From contig NZ_BAAATZ010000006.1 in assembly GCF_039533685.1 (NCBI RefSeq), forward strand, positions 372,001 through 436,000: a stretch of DNA of 64,000 bases, in the 5' to 3' direction. Position numbers and translations under genes: made by a program. The notes under the pieces are model-generated. The model did no database searches. It was not told the origin of the DNA and was given only the letters and a program-made list of their open reading frames with translations. Shown here one piece after another: positions 26,944 through 35,534 of this stretch. The stretch is from Actinocorallia aurantiaca. GTDB lineage: Bacteria > Actinomycetota > Actinomycetes > Streptosporangiales > Streptosporangiaceae. Each line of letters begins with the position of its first letter. Position 1 is the stretch's first letter.

Positions 26944-27486
26944 ATGATCCATATCACGCTGGGAGACATGCGGCCGCTCAAGCCGTGGGAGGATCCGCTC
27001 GGCCGGGCATATCTCGGCTTCGCCGAGGAGATGACCCAGGAGCAGATATACGAGGCCAACCGCGGCTGCTGGGTGCTCGGCGCCCGGGCCGACCGGGAGC
27101 AGTTCGCACTCATCAACTACAAGGGCGTCATCCGGCAGGCGATCGAGATCGAGCGGATCGTGCCGGCGGGTAACCGCCGCGCCATGGAAGGCAAGATCCT
27201 GACCGCCGGACACCCCGTCTACGACGCCTATGTGGGCAAGCCCTCTCCAGTGGACGCCGTCCGCAACCCGATCACCTACTTCGAGTCGGAACACGCCTCA
27301 CGCGCGTGCGGCTGTGGCTGCGGAGCAGAGGTCAAGCTCGGCCACTTCCTGCCCGGCCACGATCAGAAAGCCCTGCATGACCGAGTGGCCCGGATCGGCA
27401 CCGTGCACGAATTCATCCACTGGTTCGACGACATCATGGAATCCCGGCAAGCTGAGAACGGTCCGGACAGAGCTCCCGAAGCCTGA
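26944..27486 (+). CDS. Hypothetical protein with Cys-Gly cluster and GHD motif
   Basis: 180 residues; ATG 26944 with AGAGG 4 bases upstream. The N-terminal 85 residues look like a small enzyme-like or beta domain (GRAYLGFAEEMTQEQIYEAN ... CWVLGARADREQ). The C-terminal part holds CGCGCG followed by LGHFLPGHDQKALHDRV, a short Cys-rich motif with an invariant-looking GHD that I have seen at the ends of many actinobacterial proteins, probably binding a metal. Function unknown. Confidence 0.65.
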   Translation: MIHITLGDMRPLKPWEDPLGRAYLGFAEEMTQEQIYEANRGCWVLGARADREQFALINYKGVIRQAIEIERIVPAGNRRAMEGKILTAGHPVYDAYVGKPSPVDAVRNPITYFESEHASRACGCGCGAEVKLGHFLPGHDQKALHDRVARIGTVHEFIHWFDDIMESRQAENGPDRAPEA

Positions 27487-27730
27487 CGAACCGATCCCGT
27501 AGCCTCGCACGCCGATGCCTTGCGTGACTTCAACCCGGCCGAGCTGATCGTGCTCGCGCTGACGACGACGAGCCGTCCAGGTCCGATCCGGCTTCCCCGG
27601 CCGGAGAACGGCGTTCGTGTGCCAGGCGCTGTTCTCCTTACCCGCCACTACGAGCAAGGACTGCTCTCCCGTGGCATGGCTCGCGAATCTCGCAGCGCTG
27701 AAGCCGCATGCAACCTGGCGAATCCAGCGT

Positions 27731-28939
27731 CTACGGCCTCACCCGGGCGGCCCGGAGCTCCAGGTAGCGCTGTTCGGCGAGGCTGGCGGTGGACTTGGCG
27801 GCGCGGCGGTAGTGCTCGTACGCGCCGGACGTGTCGCCGGTCTTCTCCAGCAGGTGTGCCCGTACGGACAGCAGCCGGTGGTGTCCGGCCATCCGCTCGT
27901 CGCCGTCCAGTGTGGACAGCAGGGCCAGGCCGGCCTGGGGGCCCTCGGTCTCGGCGAGGGCGATCGCACGGTTGAGGGTGACCATCGGGTTGGGGGCGAT
28001 TCGTTCGAGGATCAGGTAGAGGGCGTGTATCTGCGGCCAGTTGGTGTCCTCGGCCGTGGGGGCGTCGGCGTGCGTGGCGGCGATGGCGGCCTGGAGCAGG
28101 TACGGGCCGAGGGCCGGGCCGGCCAGGGACGCTTTGACCAGCTCGGTGCCCTCGTCGATCATTTCGCGGTCCCACTTCTTGCGGTCCTGCTCGTCCAGGG
28201 GCACCAGGTCGCCGACCGGGGTCGTACGGGCCTCCCGGCGGGCGTGGGTCAGCAGCATCAGCGCGAGCAGGCCGGTCACCTCGCCGTCCTCGGGGAGTTG
28301 CGCGTGCACCATCCGGGTCAGGCGGATCGCCTCGTGGGCGAGGTCGGCGCGGTGCAGCTCGGTGCCCGAGGAGGCGGTGTAGCCCTCGTTGAAGATCAGG
28401 TAGAGCACGTGCAGGACCACCCGTAGCCGCTCCTCGCGCTCCGTGCCGTCCGGCAGGGCGAACGTGCTTCCGGCGGCTCTGATGCGCTGCTTGGCCCGGC
28501 TGATCCTGGCCGCCATCGTGGCCTCCGGCACCAGGAACGCGCGGGCGATCTCGGCGGTGGTCAGGCCGCCGACCGCCCGTAGCGTCAGCGCGGTCTGGGA
28601 GGCCGGGGTCAGCGTCGGGTGGCAGCACAGGAACAGCAGGACGAGCGTGTCGTCGGTGTCCGGGACCTCGGGCACCGCCTCGGCGGCCGTCGCCGACTCC
28701 CGCTCGCGGCGCGCGTGGTCGCTGCGCACCTGGTCGACGAGCCGCCTGGACGCGACGGTCACCAGCCAGCCGCGCGGGTTGTCCGGCACGCCCTCGGACG
28801 GCCACTGCACGGCGGCGGCGAGGACGGCCTCCTGCACGGCGTCCTCGCACTCCTCGAACCGGCCGTTCCGGCGTACCAGCACGCCGAGGACCTGCGGCGT
28901 GAGCTCACGCAGCAGGTCCTCGATGGGCGGGGCCGTCAT
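27731..28939 (-). CDS. ECF42-type RNA polymerase sigma factor with C-terminal helical extension
   Basis: 402 residues, about twice the usual ECF length. Sigma2 near residues 1-75 (FEECEDAVQEAVLAAAVQW, NPRGWLVTVASRRLVDQVR); sigma4 near 105-165 (LTLRAVGGLTTAEIARAFLVPEATMAARISRAKQRI). The extension contains VLYLIFNEGYTAS and NPMVTLNRAIALAE and TPR-like helices (AHLLEKTGDTSGAYEHYRRAA), diagnostic of group ECF42. Its start overlaps the stop of the DGPF-protein gene (ATGA). ECF42 factors lack anti-sigma factors; the extension is thought to control activity. Confidence 0.92.
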   Translation of the reverse strand: MTAPPIEDLLRELTPQVLGVLVRRNGRFEECEDAVQEAVLAAAVQWPSEGVPDNPRGWLVTVASRRLVDQVRSDHARRERESATAAEAVPEVPDTDDTLVLLFLCCHPTLTPASQTALTLRAVGGLTTAEIARAFLVPEATMAARISRAKQRIRAAGSTFALPDGTEREERLRVVLHVLYLIFNEGYTASSGTELHRADLAHEAIRLTRMVHAQLPEDGEVTGLLALMLLTHARREARTTPVGDLVPLDEQDRKKWDREMIDEGTELVKASLAGPALGPYLLQAAIAATHADAPTAEDTNWPQIHALYLILERIAPNPMVTLNRAIALAETEGPQAGLALLSTLDGDERMAGHHRLLSVRAHLLEKTGDTSGAYEHYRRAAKSTASLAEQRYLELRAARVRP

Positions 28940-29307
28940 GCCTCCAGTCGTCCGTCGGCGAACATCACCTGCCGCACCTCGATCCCCAGACCCTCGATCG
29001 CGGCGTCCGGGATCCGCGCGGCCAGCTCGATCGCCCGCTCCTTGTTCTCGCAGTCGATCAGGTAGAAGCCGCCCAGGTACTCCTTGGACTCCAGGAACGG
29101 GCCGTCGGTCACCACCGGCTGGCCGTTGCGCACCGACACCACGGCGGCCTGCGACGGGTCGACCAGCGCCTGCGTGGTGATCAGCTCTCCGGAGGCCTTC
29201 AGCGCCTCGATGAACGCACCGTGGCCCTCGCCGATCGCCGTCTTCTCCCCGTCGGTCAGCGCGTCCAGCACGGCCGGGTTGATGTGCATGCTGATCAGGA
29301 ACTGCAT
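28936..29307 (-). CDS. YciI/DGPF-domain protein, partner of ECF42 sigma factor
   Basis: 123 residues from ATG 29307. YciI-like ferredoxin fold with the DGPF motif at residues 68-71 (VVTDGPFLESKEYLGGFYLID). Genes of this family accompany ECF42 sigma factors across actinobacteria and are usually their target. Translationally coupled to the sigma gene. Biochemical role is not established. Confidence 0.9.
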   Translation of the reverse strand: MQFLISMHINPAVLDALTDGEKTAIGEGHGAFIEALKASGELITTQALVDPSQAAVVSVRNGQPVVTDGPFLESKEYLGGFYLIDCENKERAIELAARIPDAAIEGLGIEVRQVMFADGRLEA

Positions 29308-29486
29308 CTCGCACCCCTCGTGGTTCACGGGCCCCGGAACGGGCCCTTCGCCCGGTGGTCGGAGCCGACGCCGTCGTCTTGACATCCCCGCCAGAACTTT
29401 CGCACGGCCGGCCCGCACCGATGTCAAGAATCGCTCGGCCACTCCGACCGACCGGCGACACCTCGAGAGAACAGAGAGCTTCAGAT

Positions 29487-30974
29487 ATGCGAATCAACCG
29501 GACGTGGCTGGGAGCGGCGCTCCTCATGCTGCCGACGTTCCTCGTCGCGATGGACACGACGGCGCTGCTCCTCGCGCTCCCGCAGCTGAGCGCCGACCTC
29601 GGCGCCACCGGCGTCCAGCAGTTGTGGATCAGCGACGGCTACGGGTTCCTGGTGGCCGGCATGGTCATCACGATGGGCACGCTCGCCGACCGGATCGGCC
29701 ACCGGCGGCTGCTGGTGATCGGCGCGGCGGCGTTCGCGGTGCTGTCGGCCGTGGCGGCCTTCGCGACCGGCCCGCTGACGCTGATCGTCGCGCGTGCGCT
29801 GCTGGGCGTCGCCGGCGCGACCCTGGCGCCGTCCACCCTCGCCCTGCTCACCGGCATGTTCCGCGACGAACGGCAGCGCGGGAAGGCCATCGCGATCTGG
29901 GCGGCCTGCCAGTTCACCGGCGGCGCGCTCGGACCCGTACTCGCCGGGGTCCTGCTCCAGTACTTCTGGTGGGGGTCGGTGTTCCTGGCCGCCGTACCGG
30001 CGATGGTGCTGCTGGCGCTCGCCGGGCCCGTCTTGCTGCCGGAGTTCCGTGGCGACCGGGCCGGACGGCTGGACCCGGTCAGCGTCGGGCTGTCCCTCGC
30101 GGCGGTGCTTTCGATGGTCTATGGCATCAAGCAACTGACCGTCGAGGACGAACGGGCCGTACCTGCGGTGGCCCTCATCGTCGGCGCGGCCCTCGGAGTC
30201 CTGTTCGTACGCCGCCAGCTGCGGCTGGAGACACCGCTGCTGGACCTGCGGCTGTTCCGCAACCGCCCGTTCACGGCCGTCATCGTCGCGCTGGTCTTCG
30301 CCGGCATCGCCATGGCCGGCACGGGCCTGCTGGTGACCCAGTACCTGCAGAACGTGCTGGGCTTCTCGCCGGTCGCGTCGGCGGTGCTGTTCGCACCCAT
30401 GGGCCTGGGCGTGGCGGTCGGCACCATGACCGCACCGGCACTGGCCCGGCGGATGAAGCAGACGACCGCGATCGCCGCCGGGCTGGCGGCGTCGGCGCTG
30501 GGCGGCCTGCTGCTGGTCGGCGTCGACGGGGAGGGCTCCCTGCCGCTGGTGATGACCGGCATCGCCGTCCTGGCGCTGGGCACCGGCCCGCTGTTCGCGC
30601 TGGGCACCGGCCTGGTCGTCGGATCCGTACCGCCGGAACGCGCCGGCTCGGCCGCGTCGATGTCGGAGACCGGCAACTACTTCGGCGGCTCGCTCGGCTT
30701 CGCGCTGCTCGGCGTGGTGGCCGCTGTGGTCTACCGCAGCCGGATGGACGGCACGTCCGACTCGCTGACCGACGCGGTCGCCGCCGGCCGGCACCTGCCC
30801 GACGACCAGGGCGCGGAACTCCTGCACGCCGCGCGAGAGGCGTTCACCGCCGGTCTGCACGTCACCGGCGCGATCGCAGCGGTCATCTTCGCCGGGCTGG
30901 CCGTACTGGTCCTGGTCATGCGCCCGGCGACCCGGACCGCCCCGGACGCGCTCTCCGAGGTGGCCAGTTCATAG
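29487..30974 (+). CDS. MFS transporter, DHA2 (SmvA/QacA-type) efflux
   Basis: 495 residues, 14 predicted helices. MDTTALLLALPQLSADLG in helix 1 and GTLADRIGHRRLLVIG in loop 2-3 match the SmvA/QacA drug exporters of the DHA2 group; helix 5 has the antiporter-like GGALGPVLAG. AGAGAG and GAGCT precede the ATG loosely. It is divergent from the ECF42/DGPF operon with 179 bp between, so the sigma factor may control it. Confidence 0.88.
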   Translation: MRINRTWLGAALLMLPTFLVAMDTTALLLALPQLSADLGATGVQQLWISDGYGFLVAGMVITMGTLADRIGHRRLLVIGAAAFAVLSAVAAFATGPLTLIVARALLGVAGATLAPSTLALLTGMFRDERQRGKAIAIWAACQFTGGALGPVLAGVLLQYFWWGSVFLAAVPAMVLLALAGPVLLPEFRGDRAGRLDPVSVGLSLAAVLSMVYGIKQLTVEDERAVPAVALIVGAALGVLFVRRQLRLETPLLDLRLFRNRPFTAVIVALVFAGIAMAGTGLLVTQYLQNVLGFSPVASAVLFAPMGLGVAVGTMTAPALARRMKQTTAIAAGLAASALGGLLLVGVDGEGSLPLVMTGIAVLALGTGPLFALGTGLVVGSVPPERAGSAASMSETGNYFGGSLGFALLGVVAAVVYRSRMDGTSDSLTDAVAAGRHLPDDQGAELLHAAREAFTAGLHVTGAIAAVIFAGLAVLVLVMRPATRTAPDALSEVASS

Positions 30975-30983
30975 GACCCTGCC

Positions 30984-31011
30984 GAGGCCCGCTCGGCTCT
31001 GAGGGGGCCTC
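30984..31011 (+). terminator. Hairpin after the MFS gene
   Basis: GAGGCCC/GGGCCTC stem of 7 bp with a 14-nt loop, beginning 10 bases after the MFS stop. Confidence 0.45.
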
Positions 31012-31445
31012 CCGTCGTACTCCCCCCCACGCGACCGGACCGCGAGCGACGGTCGGCGAATTCCACGGCGAGGATCGCCGGAAAAATGATTCCAATACAT
31101 TACGGAATGGCTAAGGACCAGTTACTCAAAGCACTCACCCAATGAACTCCGCACACCTCGGCGGACGCCTCCCGTCCGGCCGGAAGCCGTACACGGTGGA
31201 AATCCGGGGCCCCACCGCGTGGCCTTCGTTACATTCACGGCCGTCCCGGATCCCGCCTTTCCTGTGCGCCCCGTCACAGGAGAAATGGAAAGACCAGGTC
31301 ACCGGTGTTCACGGTGGACGGACCGGCTGCTCGCACGGCCGTCGGCCCCGGCGCCCTCGCCGCGGCGCGGCACAGGCGGTTCATCAGGTCCCGCACAATA
31401 GGAGCGAAAGCCATTCATTCCGCTCTTGACCCTCGAGAGAAGGGC
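31012..31445. other. 434-bp stretch without a supported gene
   Basis: Less GC-rich than its surroundings in parts (around 31080-31140). A GGAG-preceded ATG at 31285 opens only a 38-codon frame rich in Arg, Pro and Ser, which I do not accept as coding. No repeat, tRNA or strong hairpin seen. Confidence 0.5.
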
Positions 31446-31586
31446 ATGATGTTCGACTCGAGCCTCCCCCAGGCCGCTTTCCTTTTCGCACTGTTCATCG
31501 CGGTGCTCGTTCTGGTCGCGGCCTTCTATTCCGACGACACGAACAACCACTACGAAGGCGACAGGCGCTGGAGCCGCCGCTACTGA
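31446..31586 (+). CDS. 46-residue single-pass membrane protein
   Basis: GAGAAGGG precedes the ATG at 31446 by 2-3 bases (a second ATG follows directly and fits the spacing better). The product has one strong hydrophobic helix (FLFALFIAVLVLVAAFY) and a short polar, charged tail DDTNNHYEGDRRWSRRY. Function unknown. Its codon use and ribosome site support translation. Confidence 0.55.
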   Translation: MMFDSSLPQAAFLFALFIAVLVLVAAFYSDDTNNHYEGDRRWSRRY

Positions 31587-31670
31587 CACGCCCCGAACCC
31601 GCCCGCCGGCGCGTCCCTCGCCCGGCACGGGCGCGGGAACACGCGGTGGATCAGGGCCGCCGAGAGCGCG

Positions 31671-31907
31671 TCAGACCTTGGCCGCGCCCTGGTCGCCGGT
31701 GATGGTGCGGGATTCGTCGGAGGCGAGGAAGAGCACGGTGTCGGCGGTGTCCTCGGGCTCGGAGATCGCCGGGTCCGTCAGGACCCGGCCCATGGCGACC
31801 CCGTAGGAGGGGTTGTCGGTGAAGACCTTCCGGCCTTCCGCTCTCGTCTCGCCCATCGGGGTGCGAACACCCCACGGGTGGATGGTGTTGACGCGGATGC
31901 GAGAGAC
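31671..31907 (-). pseudogene. 3' remnant of an SDR (mycofactocin-coupled type) gene
   Basis: Translates from about VSRIRVNTIHPWGVRTPMGE to a stop, ending in DTADTVLFLASDESRTITGD and QGAAKV. This is the C-terminal quarter of the short-chain dehydrogenases that pair with mycofactocin, whose normal end is similar (LASDES+xVTG...). The Rossmann N-terminus, TGxxxGxG and YxxxK motifs are absent. The end GDQGAAKV is also shortened relative to the usual ...GA.x.VD.G.. tail. Confidence 0.8.
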
Positions 31908-32034
31908 GCCCGTGAAGTGGTCCGCACGGCGCGCTCCCTGTCCGCGTGAGACAGAAATACCTGGCCGGGGCGGAGCAACACCAGGGTTATCACGGTGAGT
32001 GAAATAGGTGTCGCGTGCTGTAAAAATCGCCTTC

Positions 32035-32265
32035 ATGAAACCACGTATCACCGCCGTCACGGCTCTCCTGACGGCCTGCGCGGCCGCGTCGTTCACCCTG
32101 GTCGCCGCTCCCGCCCAGGCCGCAGGCTGGGAGTTCTTCGACGACTACTGGACGCACGCCGGCTGCACCGAGGAAGGCCACCACGGCGTCAAGCGCGGAG
32201 AGTGGACCGACTTCCAGTGCCGGTCCAGCGCCGTCGACTGGAACCTGTGGGTCCTCCGCCCCTGA
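32035..32265 (+). CDS. Small secreted protein, 76 residues
   Basis: A signal peptide (ITAVTALLTACAAASFTLVA, cleavage after AQA) is followed by a mature peptide of about 44 residues: AGWEFFDDYWTHAGCTEEGH through CRSSAVDWNLWVLRP. Two cysteines likely make a disulfide; aromatic residues are abundant. Similar small secreted proteins of unknown function are common in actinomycetes. No ribosome site is obvious before the ATG. Confidence 0.65.
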   Translation: MKPRITAVTALLTACAAASFTLVAAPAQAAGWEFFDDYWTHAGCTEEGHHGVKRGEWTDFQCRSSAVDWNLWVLRP

Positions 32266-32299
32266 CCCCGAGAGTCGGAACGCTCCAAAGGAGATGGCC

Positions 32300-32329
32300 G
32301 CTGACGCCGGGCACCGTCCCGGCGTCAGC
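32300..32329. terminator. Bidirectional terminator
   Basis: A perfect 12-bp stem GCTGACGCCGGG/CCCGGCGTCAGC with a 6-nt loop lies between the convergent small secreted gene and the TetR gene. Confidence 0.75.
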
Positions 32330-32391
32330 CCCGAACCCGGCCCGGCCCTGCGGCCTCGGAACGGCGGCGATGCGACGTTCACCGGAGCGGT

Positions 32392-32979
32392 TCAAAGCCC
32401 CGAGGTGCTCAGCAGGGCCTCGGCCGTCCTGACGGCGAGTCCGTCCAGGCTCCGCGCCTGGACGACCGCCCAGCTGCTCGCGCCGTCGAAGGCGATCGTC
32501 AGCTGGTGCGCCAGCAGATCGGCGTCGTGTGCTCCGCCGCGCTCCGCCTCCGCGCGGAAGAACGCGGTGAGCAGGCCCTTGTAGCGCCGGGCCACCCGGC
32601 TCGCGGGGTGGTCGGGGGACTTCAGCTCCACGGCGGCCGCCACGAACGGGCAGCCGCGGAAGTCCCGATCCGCGGAGGTCTCCTCCAACCGGCGGAAGAC
32701 GTGCAGGATCCGATCCCGCGGAGAGCCCTCGTGGTCCGCCGGGGGAAGGAGCGCCTCCTGGTAGTGGGGGCCCTGACGTTCGAGGGCGGCCGCCACGACT
32801 TCGTCCTTGCTGCCGAACAGCTGGTACATCGAGCGCTTGGACACCCCGGCGGACCGGCACAGCGCCTCGACCCCGATGCCGACGCCCTCCCGGTAGAACA
32901 GCTCGGCCGCCGCGTCCAGCAGCCGTTCGCGGGTCGGCTGCGCGGGGGGCGCCTTCCGCGCCGCGGGCCGGTTCGTCAT
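32392..32979 (-). CDS. TetR-family regulator controlling the divergent SDR gene
   Basis: 195 residues. HTH: LLDAAAELFYREG ... VEALCRSAGVSKRSMYQLFGSKDEV, typical TetR; C-terminal part similar to regulators with TetR_C ligand domains. The 89-bp gap to the divergent SDR gene holds two copies of the palindrome GGAAACCGATCGGTTT, so it very likely represses SDR and itself. Confidence 0.9.
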   Translation of the reverse strand: MTNRPAARKAPPAQPTRERLLDAAAELFYREGVGIGVEALCRSAGVSKRSMYQLFGSKDEVVAAALERQGPHYQEALLPPADHEGSPRDRILHVFRRLEETSADRDFRGCPFVAAAVELKSPDHPASRVARRYKGLLTAFFRAEAERGGAHDADLLAHQLTIAFDGASSWAVVQARSLDGLAVRTAEALLSTSGL

Positions 32980-33012
32980 GCCGCCCAGGCTACAGCCCGC
33001 GCTCGACTTCGG

Positions 33013-33053
33013 AAACCGATCGGTTTATGCTCACCGGAAACCGATCGGTTTCC
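33013..33053. promoter_or_regulatory. Two palindromic TetR operators
   Basis: AAACCGATCGGTTT at 33013-33026 (flanked by GG on the left) and the perfect 18-bp palindrome GGAAACCGATCGGTTTCC at 33036-33053. Centres are 25 bp apart. Both lie between the TetR and SDR start codons and only a few bases upstream of the SDR ribosome site GGAGG (33058-33062). Confidence 0.9.
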
Positions 33054-33068
33054 ACGTGGAGGTCAGCC

Positions 33069-33770
33069 ATGACAGAGATCAAGAACGCCGTCGCCCTCGT
33101 CACCGGCGGCAGCCGCGGCGTCGGCAGGGCACTGGTGGAGGAGCTGTACGCCCGGGGCGCGGCCAAGGTCTACGCCACCGCCCGCGACCCGCGCACCGTG
33201 ACGCACCCCGACGCCGTCCCCGTGGCGCTGGAGGTGACCGACGCCGCCTCGGTGGCCGCCGCGGCGGAGCAGGCCCCCGACGTCACGGTCCTGGTCAACA
33301 ACGCGGGCGCGCTGGTCAACGCCTCTTTCCTCGGCTCCCCGCTGGAGGACGTCCGCCGCGAGTTCGAGACCAACTTCTACGGCCCCCTGCGCGTCACCCG
33401 GGCCTTCGCGCCGATCATCGAGCGCAACGGAGGAGGCCACATCCTCACCGTCCACTCCGTGCTGTCCTGGCTGGGCCTCGCCGGCAGCTACAGCGCCTCG
33501 AAGGCGGCCCTGTGGTCGCAGACGAACTCCCTGCGCCTGGAACTGCTGCCGCACGGCATCACGGTCACCGGCCTGCACATGGGATACGTCGACACCGACA
33601 TGACGGACGGCGAGGACGTCCCCAAGGCCGACCCCCGCGACATCGCCAAGGCCGCCCTCGACGGCGTCGAGGCGAACGACCACGAGGTCCTGGCCGACGA
33701 CATCACCCGCTGGGCGAAGGCGGGCCTGTCCGGCGACCTGGCCGCCCTCTACCCGCAGCTCACGCGATAA
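33069..33770 (+). CDS. Short-chain dehydrogenase/reductase (SDR)
   Basis: 233 residues. GGAGG sits at 33058-33062. Nucleotide motif TGGSRGVG near residues 11-18, NNAG in VLVNNAGAL, catalytic Ser (HSVLSWLG) and YSASK. Classical SDR: NAD(P)-dependent oxidation or reduction of a carbonyl compound. Controlled by the divergent TetR. The physiological substrate is unknown, but a TetR-SDR pair often handles a xenobiotic aldehyde or ketone. It ends where the readthrough frame of the MerR gene begins on the other strand. Confidence 0.92.
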   Translation: MTEIKNAVALVTGGSRGVGRALVEELYARGAAKVYATARDPRTVTHPDAVPVALEVTDAASVAAAAEQAPDVTVLVNNAGALVNASFLGSPLEDVRREFETNFYGPLRVTRAFAPIIERNGGGHILTVHSVLSWLGLAGSYSASKAALWSQTNSLRLELLPHGITVTGLHMGYVDTDMTDGEDVPKADPRDIAKAALDGVEANDHEVLADDITRWAKAGLSGDLAALYPQLTR

Positions 33771-33792
33771 CCGACATGTCGGCGAGCCCTCT

Positions 33793-34598
33793 TCACCGCC
33801 GATCGCCTCTGTCGGGGGCAGCGTCCCGCGGAGGTCTACGCGCTCGAGCCTGGTCCAGCCGGTCCAGCCTCGCTCCTTCAGCAGCTCCATCAGCCGACGG
33901 GCCGACGGCACGGTGTCGAAGGCCCGCACGTCCATCAACCTGACCAGCGGCGGATCGATGTCGGTGTCGTCGACGTACTCCTCGCCCTGTTCGTCGGCCA
34001 GTCGCGTGATGTAGGCGGCCAGTTCGTCGGCCAGCTCGACCAGCCGCGGATCGTCTGCAGTCTGGTCGAGGGCCCGGCCCAGGGCACGATAGAAGTCGAC
34101 GAGCCGCGGGTCGGCGAGCTGCTCGCGCTTGCGCGCCGTCCACTCCGCGACCCGCTCGGGCGATTGCGCGGCCAGCAGTATCCAGCCGTCGCGTTCGGAC
34201 CGGACGATCCGCTCGTCGATCCCGAGCGCCCGCAGGTGGCCGAGGTACCCGACCACCTGCGGCGGCAGCGCCAGACCATCCCCGGCGACGAGCCGGGCGA
34301 TCCGCTCCCGGTGACGCCGCCGCTGCCGGATCTCGGTCTGCAGACGCTCGTCGATGTCCGCGACCGCCGCGGCGAACTCCTCCTCGCCGGCCCGCAGCAG
34401 CTCCCGCACCCGTGCCAGCGGGACTCCGGCCTCGGCGAGGGTCCGGATCCTGATCAGCTCGATCACCGCGCCCGCGTCGTATCTGCGGTAGCCGGAGCGG
34501 TCCCGCTCCGGCTCCGGCAGCAGCCCCTTGGCGTGGTAGTGCCGCACCGCACGCACCGTCACCCCGGCGTACGCCGCCAGCTCGCCGATGGTCAGCAT
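33793..34598 (-). CDS. MerR-family regulator (3' end probably frameshifted)
   Basis: The recognisable protein starts MLTIGELAAYAGVTVRAVRH and has the MerR winged helix (YHAKGLLPEPERDRSGYRRY), a dimerisation coiled coil, then a long C-terminal region ending in ELLKERGWTGWTRLERVDL, about 268 residues in all, similar to many actinobacterial MerR proteins. The frame has no stop where expected and stays open to 33063, opposite the SDR gene. A neighbouring frame closes at 33793, so a single-base shift near the end is likely. Encoded just downstream of a hydrolase; the MerR operator at 35535 is its probable target. Confidence 0.75.
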
Positions 34599-34621
34599 CC
34601 GACCAGTCTCCTACGAGGAGT

Positions 34622-35518
34622 TCACGCGGTCGCGCGTCCGACCAGATCTCGTGCACTCCGGATGATCCGGGCGATTTCCGGAGCTCGGGTGAAGACCAGC
34701 CGATGATCGGCATCGAGCCGGAACACGGTGACGCCCGGCCGCTCTCGGACGAGCCGCTCGGCACCGGCACGCCAGTTCTGATTGAGCCGCAGCGCATGCC
34801 CCTCGGCGCCGTCACCGGCCATCGAGGTCGACACGATCATGCTGATGGGTCGATCGATCTCCCGGTACCGGTCGAGGATCCCGGACCTGACCTCGTCGAT
34901 CTCGATGTTCAGGTCGAGGATCTCCTGAGCGGTGAGCAGCACCTGACGCGCGGTTCCCCGCTGGGCCTCCTGCCGCATCGCCATGTCCTCCCACATGGCG
35001 CGGAGCTCCGGCAGGACGGCCTCGGTGACGAACGGTTCGGGCACCGGGTTCGCCCCGTCGATGAGGACGAGCCAGGCGACGGCGCCGGGATGCTCCGCGG
35101 CATAGTGCACCGCCAGGTCCGCGCCCAGCGAGTAGCCCACGAGCACGGGCGCCGCGTCCGGCTCGACGCGGCCCAGCTCCCCCATCACGGCGGCGAGATC
35201 GCTGAGGAACGCCTCGAAGGAGTACCGGTCGGCACCCGAGGCGAGCCCGTGGCCGCGCAGATCGAACGTCACCACGTCGTGGTCGCGCCGCAGCAGCCCG
35301 GCCAGCTCGTGCAGGTCGGCCTGCGTCGAGTTCAACCCGGGGCACAGGACCATCAGCCGCCCCTGCCCGCCGCGGGACACCGGGATCACGACCCCGTCAT
35401 GGCGGATCGTGAAGCGCCGCGTCGTCCCGTCGCCTCTCCCGGTCCGCTCCCCATCGCCGCCGTGACCGTCGTACGGCTTGCGCGATCCGGCGGCTTTCGC
35501 ACTGCTCCTCTTGTCCAT
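34622..35518 (-). CDS. Alpha/beta hydrolase
   Basis: 298 residues from ATG 35518. Oxyanion region LCPGLNSTQAD, nucleophile elbow VGYSLGAD (Ser), and a late His in LDADHRLVFTRAPE, the usual triad layout. The N-terminal extension (residues 1-35) is charged. A longer in-frame start at 35563 is rejected because it would lie inside a MerR operator/promoter. It is followed after 23 bp by the MerR gene, so the two form one operon. Substrate unknown; a hydrolase under MerR control may inactivate the compound that MerR senses (inference). Confidence 0.85.
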   Translation of the reverse strand: MDKRSSAKAAGSRKPYDGHGGDGERTGRGDGTTRRFTIRHDGVVIPVSRGGQGRLMVLCPGLNSTQADLHELAGLLRRDHDVVTFDLRGHGLASGADRYSFEAFLSDLAAVMGELGRVEPDAAPVLVGYSLGADLAVHYAAEHPGAVAWLVLIDGANPVPEPFVTEAVLPELRAMWEDMAMRQEAQRGTARQVLLTAQEILDLNIEIDEVRSGILDRYREIDRPISMIVSTSMAGDGAEGHALRLNQNWRAGAERLVRERPGVTVFRLDADHRLVFTRAPEIARIIRSARDLVGRATA

Positions 35519-35534
35519 GCCGACCATGCTGAGC

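Noticed and set aside
31285..31401. Short frame with a GGAG ribosome site in the long gap after the MFS gene
   Set aside because: Only 38 codons, Arg/Pro/Ser-rich, no signal or helix; not convincing as a gene.
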